In this document: in pieces, positions 1-6,343 of the stretch
How the letters are laid out: every line of letters starts with the position of its first letter
How positions within the stretch are numbered: the first letter of the stretch is position 1
From: an uncultured Fidelibacterota bacterium
Lineage (GTDB): Bacteria > Fidelibacterota > Marinisomatia > Marinisomatales > TCS55
DNA: 9,479 nt
NCBI GenBank assembly: GCA_913041075.1
Contig: CAJWGZ010000038.1
Coordinates: 1 to 9,479, forward strand
Direction of reading: 5' to 3'
Position numbers and translations under genes: made by a program
The notes under the pieces: model-generated
Seen by the model: the letters and a program-made list of their open reading frames with translations, nothing else
What the model was told of the DNA's origin: nothing
Database searches by the model: none

Positions 1-1086
1 AATCCATCAGAATATATTCCAAGGGGATCTTCTATGCCGGACTTTTTTGGGAATGATATAGGTCACAACTTGGGAGAAAATTCTAATAAAACTATTTTAT
101 CAATAGTTTCATATTTAATAGAAATTGGAGCTGAAAAGCGTAATGAATTAGATGTACGATATGCAAAAGTCAAGCAAGCATACCCTAATGTAACCGCTGA
201 AATGGGGCGCAGTATTTTTCTATCTCAAAACTGTCAATCCTGTCATGAAATGGGTAATGAAATACCTTGGTATAAAACTAATGCTCCAGACTTAACCGCT
301 CAACGAATGCGTACGAAAAAAGCATGGCTAACACATTATTTAAAATCACCAACAGCTATTAGGCCATTCGGTTATTTGCCAGGCACAGGGAGCCGAATGC
401 CTGATTTTCAATTAACAGATTCAGAGGTAGAAGAATTATCAAAATGGATTGGAGAAGCAAAACTTAAAACTGTTTTAGAGCCAATTTCTGCATTCCAGAG
501 TCGTAAGGTTGAACGGCTGCTTAATGACTTTTTACCATGTTTAGGTTGTCATCAATTGGATGGTAAAGGCGGCATGATCGGCCCCGATCTTTCCAATGTT
601 GGAGACCGATTAACGGACGGATTTATCAAAATGGCTGTGACCAATCCACATATGGTTATGCCAGGGAGCACAATGCCTAAAACAGTAATGGATTCACGAT
701 TTATTCCACTGATTTTATCTTACCTGGCCAGTAGAAAATCAGATCAAAAAGCATCTTACCCCAATTTGATTGAACGAATGCCTTATAATGTTATAGATAA
801 TTATGGGGCAAATTGTGCACCGTGCCATGGTTTAAATGGAGATGGCAAAGGATTTAATGCATCAAATCTACCGGTGGAACCAGGAGACTTTACGGATTCT
901 GATCTGTTGGGAAGTAAGGCTGATGATACCCTTTTTGATACAATTTATGTAGGTGGCCGCATCATGAATAAAAGCCATTTTATGCCAGGTTGGGGAGAAA
1001 AACTCAGTCGTAGCGATATAATTAAACATGTACAAAAAATTAGAGATTTTTGTGCGTGTGAAGCACCAGACTGGGCTAACAAGTAA
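1..1086 (+). CDS. Multi-domain c-type cytochrome (5'-truncated by window edge)
   Basis: Periplasmic electron-transfer protein made of tandem class I-like cytochrome c domains. The frame is open from base 1, and the 11 codons before the first ATG (base 34) fit the family: with the N-terminal Asn at base 1 as residue 1, SSMPDF (10-15) is the axial-Met loop of a domain whose CXXCH lies upstream, followed by a closing helix. ATG34 is therefore internal and the gene starts outside the window. Three complete domains follow: CQSCH 78-82 with RMPDF Met133; CLGCH 180-184 with STMPK Met225; CAPCH 272-276 with FMPGW Met328. Each shows the usual heme-binding CXXCH and a distal Met, so His/Met ligation is expected and at least four hemes in the full protein. 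The C-terminus carries an extra Cys-Ala-Cys (350-352) of unknown role. It ends 10 bases before the octaheme cytochrome gene, so the two are probably co-transcribed. It could be the cytochrome subunit of a quinol-oxidising complex encoded upstream, but this is not visible. Confidence 0.9.
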   Translation, partial: NPSEYIPRGSSMPDFFGNDIGHNLGENSNKTILSIVSYLIEIGAEKRNELDVRYAKVKQAYPNVTAEMGRSIFLSQNCQSCHEMGNEIPWYKTNAPDLTAQRMRTKKAWLTHYLKSPTAIRPFGYLPGTGSRMPDFQLTDSEVEELSKWIGEAKLKTVLEPISAFQSRKVERLLNDFLPCLGCHQLDGKGGMIGPDLSNVGDRLTDGFIKMAVTNPHMVMPGSTMPKTVMDSRFIPLILSYLASRKSDQKASYPNLIERMPYNVIDNYGANCAPCHGLNGDGKGFNASNLPVEPGDFTDSDLLGSKADDTLFDTIYVGGRIMNKSHFMPGWGEKLSRSDIIKHVQKIRDFCACEAPDWANK

Positions 1087-1096
1087 TTTGTATTAA

Positions 1097-3295
1097 ATGA
1101 ATATCATTCAAAAAGGGCCACTTATTACAGTCCTTTTTATTAGTTTAATTTCAGGACAAATAGAGGATTTTGTTGGTTCTGCTGCTTGTAAATCCTGTCA
1201 CCCGGACCAATTTGAATTATGGGAAAATTCAACCCATGGCCGGGCTGGAGGTTCTCCTGCCGATACCAAAATAAAAGCACCGTTTGATGGTAAGAAAATC
1301 ATCCTAAAAAACGGCTGGTTTATTCCTTATAAAGAAGATGGCCGGTATTTTTTTAAAGCCCAGGAAAATGAATTCCCGGAAGTCAAATTTGAGGTAATAG
1401 GTGTTGTGGGCGGTGGGCATATATATGGTGGTGGCACACAGTCTTTTTTTGGACTATTCCCCGATGGTACAATGCGGCTTCTGCCATTTGATTACCACCC
1501 AGGAAATAAAACCTGGTTTTTTGAAACAAATAATTTATTGGGCTGGCAACCAGCATCAGAAAAACTTTCCATGAGAAATTTGTCAGAATGGCCCCCCAAT
1601 CGTACAATAGGTGCTATTATTGAAAAGAAAAACTGCCAGCAGTGTCATGGCAGCCAAATTATTGTCGGATTTGATAATAATCGGGGGAAATACAAAACAT
1701 TGTTTACTGAGTTAACAATTAATTGTGAATCTTGTCATGGCCCAGGGAAAGAGCATTTATCGCTAATGCAATTTGGAAAAAGTATTGTAAAAGGCTACAC
1801 GGGTATTCAATCGCTAAAAACATTGTCAAAAAAAGAATCAGTGGCAGTGTGCGCACAATGTCATGCATTAAAAGATTTAATTCGTCCGGGATATTTACCA
1901 GGCATGGATTTTGAAGATTTCTTTAGCACAAAATTTTCCATGTTGGGCGGGAACCCTTATTTCCCTGACGGAAGGGTAAAGGCCTTTGGTTACCAACAGA
2001 ACCACATTTTTAGTGATTGTTTTTTAAACGGTTCTATGACTTGTGTAGATTGCCATAACCCTCATTCTAATGGTTACCAAGATATTAATCGAGCTCCTTT
2101 GGAAGGTCGATTTGATAATGGCCAATGTCTCTCCTGCCATGTAGCAAAAGCAAATAATATCAGAGCACATACATTTCATAAAATAGGTTCACAAGGGAGC
2201 CAATGCACATCCTGCCATATGCCCTTCCAACAGCACGAAGCAGTGGGGAGTCAATTACAATTTGCCCGGGCGGATCATACCATTTCTATACCAAGACCAA
2301 AACTAGATGAGAAGTTGGGCGTTAAAAACGCTTGTCAACAGTGTCACAAAAATCTATCTATCCAAGCTATAGCAGATCAAATGCAAGATTGGTATGGTGA
2401 ATTAAAACCGCTTCATCAATTAGAATCGGCCCTAATAGCTTTTGAGACCGCAGATCAATTGCCAGGAGATTTATTGAATTTGATCGGCACAAATATGGAT
2501 CCATACCCACAGGTTTTTGCCGGTCTTGCTGCAGCCTTTATGTCTGATCAAGCCACCAATCAATATGATAAATTGATACAAAGGTTGAAGCATTTATGTG
2601 AAAACAATGATTTGGATATTCGAGGAGTTGCACTGGCTTACCTCAACCTCTTCAGTGAAAAAGATAAAGAATTAGATTCATTTATAATACAAACGTTAAC
2701 AAACGCAGGAAGGGAACAGATTAAGATCAGAACCCGTTGGAGCATAGCATTAGCGTATAAAGCAGAACGTCTGACAAAAAGTGGACTTTTCTCAGCAGGA
2801 ATTGAAATATATAATAAATCCATTAGTATTTGGCCCAAAAATGATCGAGCAAAAAAAGGATTGGCAGAAGCATATATTATGGTGGGTGATATTCCTGAGG
2901 CGGTCAAAACCTATGGAACAATTGTTCAGTCTGATGTTGCAGATTGGCAAGGTTGGGCTGGCCTAGCCAATGCACAGGCGCAAAGCGGACAACTAGATGT
3001 GGCCTTAGAAGCGTACATGCGATCTTTGGAAATTAATGTTTATAATGCGCCAGCGCATTTGGGGATTGGAAACATTCTGTTTAAAATGAAAAATGATGTA
3101 CTTGCTGAAAAGCATTTAGCCAAGGCAATCGAATTAGATCCAGCCATGACAGAAGCCTATATTTATCTGGCAGCTATCAAGGTTCGCGGACAAGATTTTA
3201 AAGGTGCAGCGCTTGTATTGAATCGAGGTCTAATATTGGATCCTGCGCATGAAATCGGCAATATGATGAAACGAGAATTAAGTCAATTAGACTAG
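1097..3295 (+). CDS. Exported octaheme cytochrome c with C-terminal TPR tail
   Basis: 732-residue extracytoplasmic multiheme protein. Residues 1-20 are a signal peptide ending SG before Gln21. Eight CXXCH sites are visible: CKSCH 31, CQQCH 180, CESCH 210, CAQCH 252, CVDCH 316, CLSCH 344, CTSCH 370 and CQQCH 413. The block CESCHGPGKEH and the later DHTISIPRP (393-401) followed by NACQQCH match the cytochrome c554/c-prime-like family often found fused to TPRs in environmental bacteria; its substrate is generally not known. Extra histidines (47, 108, 134, 303, 323, 358, 361, 380, 394) could be distal heme ligands. Residues about 440-555 are helical and possibly HEAT-like; about 565-725 contain four TPR-like repeats (for instance around IYNKSISIWP, AYMRSLEINV, HLAKAIELDP), suggesting docking to a partner. 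No clear Shine-Dalgarno precedes the ATG; the signal peptide starting here supports this start. Likely roles are periplasmic electron transfer or a small-molecule redox reaction; the specific reaction is not assignable. Confidence 0.9.
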   Translation: MNIIQKGPLITVLFISLISGQIEDFVGSAACKSCHPDQFELWENSTHGRAGGSPADTKIKAPFDGKKIILKNGWFIPYKEDGRYFFKAQENEFPEVKFEVIGVVGGGHIYGGGTQSFFGLFPDGTMRLLPFDYHPGNKTWFFETNNLLGWQPASEKLSMRNLSEWPPNRTIGAIIEKKNCQQCHGSQIIVGFDNNRGKYKTLFTELTINCESCHGPGKEHLSLMQFGKSIVKGYTGIQSLKTLSKKESVAVCAQCHALKDLIRPGYLPGMDFEDFFSTKFSMLGGNPYFPDGRVKAFGYQQNHIFSDCFLNGSMTCVDCHNPHSNGYQDINRAPLEGRFDNGQCLSCHVAKANNIRAHTFHKIGSQGSQCTSCHMPFQQHEAVGSQLQFARADHTISIPRPKLDEKLGVKNACQQCHKNLSIQAIADQMQDWYGELKPLHQLESALIAFETADQLPGDLLNLIGTNMDPYPQVFAGLAAAFMSDQATNQYDKLIQRLKHLCENNDLDIRGVALAYLNLFSEKDKELDSFIIQTLTNAGREQIKIRTRWSIALAYKAERLTKSGLFSAGIEIYNKSISIWPKNDRAKKGLAEAYIMVGDIPEAVKTYGTIVQSDVADWQGWAGLANAQAQSGQLDVALEAYMRSLEINVYNAPAHLGIGNILFKMKNDVLAEKHLAKAIELDPAMTEAYIYLAAIKVRGQDFKGAALVLNRGLILDPAHEIGNMMKRELSQLD

Positions 3296-3303
3296 ATAAA
3301 AAA

Positions 3304-3309
3304 TATAAT
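3304..3309 (+). promoter_or_regulatory. Possible -10 element just before the barrel gene
   Basis: A perfect TATAAT hexamer ends 7 bases before the ATG at 3317, in the 21-base gap after the octaheme gene. If it is a -10 box, transcription would begin at about 3316-3317, giving a leaderless or nearly leaderless mRNA, which fits the absence of a Shine-Dalgarno here. No convincing -35 is seen at the expected spacing (around 3281-3286). In AT-rich DNA such a hexamer can occur by chance. Confidence 0.3.
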
Positions 3310-3316
3310 CTTTTTA

Positions 3317-4435
3317 ATGAAAAAACCTCTTTTCTTAATTTTTATTATTTATTTCAATGTCATTGTCTTTGGCCAAGAGGTTGTATTTAAAGGCCAATTT
3401 TGGTCAAATAACCTATACAGCGATGATGCATTAAAAGAGCAATCATCTTTTGAAACACAACTTGGATATATACCAACGATTTCTTATCTCCGATACTTAT
3501 CAGATGAAAAATTATTTGATATAGAATGGGCCTACCGAATAAATAGGATTTATTCTGGGGATGCTCTTTTTTCCAGCGTTGAAAGACCCTATCGTGGGTG
3601 GGTACGATATTCTACCAGTAAAATGGAAGCTAGACTTGGTTTGCAAAAGATTGCATTTGGGCCTGCTCAGGTGTTACGTCCTACGTCTTGGTTTGATACC
3701 ATCGATCTCCGGGATCCAACAGGACAGACAGATGGTGTTGAAGCCTTCAGATTGAGAATTTTTCCATCTAATTCATTATCACTCTGGAGCTGGGTCATCA
3801 ACAGCAATTCGGATACTCTTTCTTATGGCGGAAGGTTAGAAGTTACTACTTTGGGTGGTGATTGGGGGTTGACCTTGCATCAGGATCCAGTTGCATCACG
3901 CAAACAAGTTGGATTGTTGCCAATTGTCATGTCAGAGCCAAATACACGTGCTGCTATTGATTATCGTTACGATGGGTTTGTGGGTCTCTGGTTTGAGGGA
4001 GCATCGCTTTTTTCGTCTGTTGATTATCATTCAAATTATGACCGTTATAACTTATTAACTTTAGGTGGGGATTTTACATTTCCTATCGGTAACGGAATAT
4101 TAGTTATGACAGAATCCATGCAAATCTATGGAACTACAAGAACCGATTATGATATTGCTTCTGAAGAAACCATAGAGCAAACCTATACAGTTTTTATGGC
4201 CAGCATGCCGGTTGGGTTACTTCACAGGTTTATGGCGGTAGCACAGTTGGATTGGGAAGGCAAACAAACATATTACTATTGGCATTGGGGGATTACCTAT
4301 GATCGCTTTAGTCTGAATTTTTCATTATCCTCCAATCCAAAAAGGATCGATTATGCCTTAGAAGATGAATATCTTCCCACAAGCTTAGCTGGTTTTGGTA
4401 ATGGGTTACAGTTCGCTTTTATTTACAATCACTAG
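3317..4435 (+). CDS. Outer-membrane beta-barrel protein, DUF1302/porin-like
   Basis: 372 residues with a signal peptide (1-19, cleavage probably near FG|Q20) and then alternating hydrophobic/polar, aromatic-rich segments without any long hydrophobic helix, as in outer-membrane beta-barrels. The most recognisable part is about 105-147: ARLGLQKIAFG, then LRPTSWFDTIDLRDPT, then GVEAFRLR. This resembles the pattern 'G-R/Q-Q-x-x-x-x-G ... P-x-x-x-F-x-x-x-D-x-R-D ... G-V-x-x-x-R' that I associate with DUF1302-type and related barrels, including ones encoded beside LolA-like proteins and exporters. The end GLQFAFIYNH is a plausible last strand but finishes in His and not the classic terminal Phe. 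The length would suit roughly 14-18 strands, which is small for an MtrB-type cytochrome-threaded porin. The ABC gene follows 10 bases later, so the barrel is most simply read as the outer-membrane part of that system. The family match is by pattern memory, not by search. Confidence 0.72.
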   Translation: MKKPLFLIFIIYFNVIVFGQEVVFKGQFWSNNLYSDDALKEQSSFETQLGYIPTISYLRYLSDEKLFDIEWAYRINRIYSGDALFSSVERPYRGWVRYSTSKMEARLGLQKIAFGPAQVLRPTSWFDTIDLRDPTGQTDGVEAFRLRIFPSNSLSLWSWVINSNSDTLSYGGRLEVTTLGGDWGLTLHQDPVASRKQVGLLPIVMSEPNTRAAIDYRYDGFVGLWFEGASLFSSVDYHSNYDRYNLLTLGGDFTFPIGNGILVMTESMQIYGTTRTDYDIASEETIEQTYTVFMASMPVGLLHRFMAVAQLDWEGKQTYYYWHWGITYDRFSLNFSLSSNPKRIDYALEDEYLPTSLAGFGNGLQFAFIYNH

Positions 4436-4437
4436 GA
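4434..4437 (+). promoter_or_regulatory. Shine-Dalgarno AGGA fixing the ABC ATPase start
   Basis: AGGA overlaps the TAG stop of the barrel gene and sits 8 bases before ATG 4446. It favours this start over an upstream in-frame ATG at 4395, which would lie inside the barrel gene and add 17 residues not typical of ABC ATPases. The overlap of stop and ribosome site implies translational coupling. Confidence 0.65.
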
Positions 4438-4445
4438 ATACTAAG

Positions 4446-5159
4446 ATGGAACAAAACATTGTGATAAAAATCAAAAACTTGACAAAGCGCTTTCCTGTTG
4501 GAGGCGATTATTTCACTGCCTTGCAAGATGTAGATTTGACCTTAAACGAAGGTGAATTTACTGGCTTGGTTGGACCGTCTGGCTCTGGAAAAACTACTTT
4601 GCTGAATATTATAGGCGGACTGGATTCACCCAGTAAAGGGCAGGTAAGTGTCTTGGCCCAGGCTTTAAATGATACGACCCACAAAGAGCGAGCCCAACTC
4701 AGGCGTGAGAATATGGGCTTTATTTTCCAAAGCTATAACCTGCTTCCAGTTTATACAGTTTTCGAAAATGTGGAACTCCCACTAATTCTAAACAAGATTG
4801 ATTCCCAAGAACGGAGACAAAAAGTAGCTCAGGCTATAGAATGGGTAGGCCTCAGTGATAAAACCAATTCTCGACCGGCAATGCTCAGTGGCGGAGAGTG
4901 TCAGAGGACCGCTATCGCCAGAGCGATTGTGCACCAGCCGGCATTGGTACTGGCGGATGAACCCACCGCTAATCTTGACGCGGAGAATTCTCATCATATC
5001 ATGAAAATCATGGTACAGTTAAATCAAGAACTGTCAACCTCTTTTGTTTTTGCTACTCACGATGAAAAAATTATGGCTTACTTGCGACGGATTATTCACT
5101 TAAATGATGGTCAAATAACCAAAGATGAAAAAATTGATAATCCAAAGTCAGCCGCATAA
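4446..5159 (+). CDS. ABC transporter ATP-binding protein, LolD/MacB type
   Basis: 237-residue cytoplasmic nucleotide-binding subunit that powers the two FtsX-fold permeases encoded next. All ABC motifs are intact: Walker A GPSGSGKT (43-50), Q-loop Gln95 in FIFQSYNLLP, signature LSGGE (147-151) followed by QR, Walker B LVLADEP (167-173) with catalytic Glu172, D-loop NLD (176-178) and switch His205 in FATHD. The segment YNLLPVYTVFENVELPL is characteristic of the MacB/LolD/FtsE branch (type VII ABC systems), which do mechanical work on periplasmic or membrane cargo and do not import solutes. The start at 4446 gives the normal N-terminus MEQNIVIKIKNLTKRF; the longer start at 4395 is disfavoured. 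The stop is 2 bases before the first permease. Being sure it is LolD itself is not possible: the neighbouring barrel and LolA-like protein argue for a dedicated system distinct from the housekeeping Lol pathway. Confidence 0.95.
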   Translation: MEQNIVIKIKNLTKRFPVGGDYFTALQDVDLTLNEGEFTGLVGPSGSGKTTLLNIIGGLDSPSKGQVSVLAQALNDTTHKERAQLRRENMGFIFQSYNLLPVYTVFENVELPLILNKIDSQERRQKVAQAIEWVGLSDKTNSRPAMLSGGECQRTAIARAIVHQPALVLADEPTANLDAENSHHIMKIMVQLNQELSTSFVFATHDEKIMAYLRRIIHLNDGQITKDEKIDNPKSAA

Positions 5160-5161
5160 AA

Positions 5162-6343
5162 ATGCTTTTTAAAATTGCTATTAAAAACCTTCTGGGCGCC
5201 AAGCTGCGCACCTGGTTAAATGTTTTTGTAACATCACTTTCTTTTTTTATGATTATCCTTTTTTCTGCTATGTACGATGGTATGCGAGAACATGCCAAAC
5301 AAGTTACTATAGATACAGAGATCGCTGGTGGTTCCTATTGGCACCCAGAGTACGATCCCCTGGATCCTATGACGTTTGAAGACGCTCATGCTGTACTTCC
5401 AAGGGCAGTAAAGGTGCTGGTAAATCAGGGGAAAGCTTTCCCGGTACTGGTAAGTCAGGCTTCTATCTATCCAAATGGACGTATTATGCCGATAATTATG
5501 AAAGGAATCACCCCAGAACAGAATATTGTTAACATGCCCACACAAATGCTTGCTGGGCATGAAGAAGTTACCATACCTGTAATGATAGGACGTGGCATGG
5601 CCAAAGATGCCAAGTTGGAAGTGGGCGATGTCTTTACCATACGCTGGTTGGATGCCAATCGCACTTATGATGCTGATGAGGGTACAGTAGTGCATATTAT
5701 GGATACAGAGAATTTTAAGTTGGATATGGGTCATATATGGGTACCACTGGATAAAGCACAGGAAATGCTGGAGATGGAAAAAGAAGCTACCTATGTAACC
5801 TATGCTGAAGGATTATCAATTGTAGAAAATAAGGGGAATTGGATTCCTCGCGACGTAAAGTATTTAATCCGAGACATGGAAGCCCTCATTGAAGCGGACG
5901 AGCCTAATGCCGCAATATTTTATATTATTCTTCTCTGTTTTGCAGGCATGGGCATTTTTAATGCACAAGTGCTGTCTATATTTCGCCGGGGCAAAGAAAT
6001 TGGAACTCTAATGGCTTTAGGGATGACCCGGGCTCGGGTGGTGGGATTATTTACCCTAGAAGGCGGTCTTAATGCTTTTCTTGCTGCTATTATGACCGTA
6101 ATCCTTTTCGGCCCATTGCTCTGGTATTTTGGAACTAACGGAATCTGGCTTGGGGTGGATTATTCTGATGGATCAATGGGTTTAATAGTTGAGAAATACC
6201 TAATCCCAGTGTATTCTGTTGGCTTGGTGGTGACAACAACTATCGTTGTATCTATCATTGTACTCATCGTGAGCTATCTGCCGTCCCGCCGCATTGCCAG
6301 AATGAAACCTACCGATGCGCTCCGTGGGAAGGTGACTGTATGA
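5162..6343 (+). CDS. FtsX-like ABC permease, subunit 1 (LolC/E-MacB fold)
   Basis: 393-residue inner-membrane protein with the type VII permease topology: TM1 about 19-38, a periplasmic domain of about 210 residues (39-249), then TM2 about 250-270, TM3 about 302-322 and TM4 about 350-372. The cytoplasmic coupling stretch RRGKEIGTLMALGMTRARVVGLF (starting at 275) and the terminal PSRRIARMKPTDALRGK are hallmark FtsX/MacB sequences; the first contacts the ATPase. The periplasmic part has the MacB-core-like segment GRGMAKDAKLEVGDVFTIRW (143-162). It begins 2 bases after the ATPase stop without an obvious Shine-Dalgarno, so it probably relies on translational coupling. It overlaps the next permease by ATGA. 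Sequence differs substantially from the second permease, so a heterodimeric LolCE-like transporter is likely. Confidence 0.92.
   Translation: MLFKIAIKNLLGAKLRTWLNVFVTSLSFFMIILFSAMYDGMREHAKQVTIDTEIAGGSYWHPEYDPLDPMTFEDAHAVLPRAVKVLVNQGKAFPVLVSQASIYPNGRIMPIIMKGITPEQNIVNMPTQMLAGHEEVTIPVMIGRGMAKDAKLEVGDVFTIRWLDANRTYDADEGTVVHIMDTENFKLDMGHIWVPLDKAQEMLEMEKEATYVTYAEGLSIVENKGNWIPRDVKYLIRDMEALIEADEPNAAIFYIILLCFAGMGIFNAQVLSIFRRGKEIGTLMALGMTRARVVGLFTLEGGLNAFLAAIMTVILFGPLLWYFGTNGIWLGVDYSDGSMGLIVEKYLIPVYSVGLVVTTTIVVSIIVLIVSYLPSRRIARMKPTDALRGKVTV
5413..5459 (+). repeat. Near-direct repeat flanking a 14-base palindrome inside permease 1
   Basis: The 17-base units at 5413-5429 and 5443-5459 match at 15 positions, offset by 30 bases (exactly ten codons), and encode VLVNQ and VLVSQ. 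Between them, 5429-5442 is a perfect 14-base palindrome (GGGAAAGCTTTCCC). The repeat keeps the reading frame, so it could be an ancient in-frame duplication; the palindrome may be coincidental. Confidence 0.55.
6329..6335 (+). promoter_or_regulatory. Shine-Dalgarno AAGGTGA for permease 2
   Basis: AAGGTGA lies within the last codons of permease 1, 4 bases before the ATG at 6340, and is highly complementary to the usual 16S 3' end. It supports that start and re-initiation across the ATGA overlap. Confidence 0.6.

Noticed and set aside
576..589. Inverted repeat GATCGG-CC-CCGATC in the first cytochrome gene
   Set aside because: It sits in a conserved coding stretch (MIGPDLSN) just after a heme site, so codon constraint explains it; the loop is too short for a good hairpin.
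1097..3295. NrfA-type nitrite reductase
   Set aside because: No CXXCK catalytic heme motif, eight sites where NrfA has five, and a TPR tail; the sequence fits a different multiheme family.
3291..3315. AGAT/ATCT hairpin followed by five T bases after the octaheme gene
   Set aside because: A four-base AT-rich stem with a long loop is too weak for an intrinsic terminator; the T run is part of AT-rich leader sequence.
3317..4435. Barrel as an MtrB/PioB-type porin for the upstream cytochromes
   Set aside because: At 372 residues it is much shorter than MtrB-type porins, has no N-terminal CXXC, and its motifs point to DUF1302-like barrels found with transport genes; kept only as a remote alternative.
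4395..4445. Longer start for the ABC ATPase at ATG 4395
   Set aside because: It lies inside the barrel gene, adds a non-homologous 17-residue extension, and ATG 4446 has a well-placed AGGA and the normal family N-terminus.
5234..5734. 166-codon open frame on the minus strand opposite permease 1
   Set aside because: It is antisense to a clearly recognised FtsX permease and has unnatural composition (His-, Cys- and Tyr-rich) with no family features; it is a shadow of the real gene.
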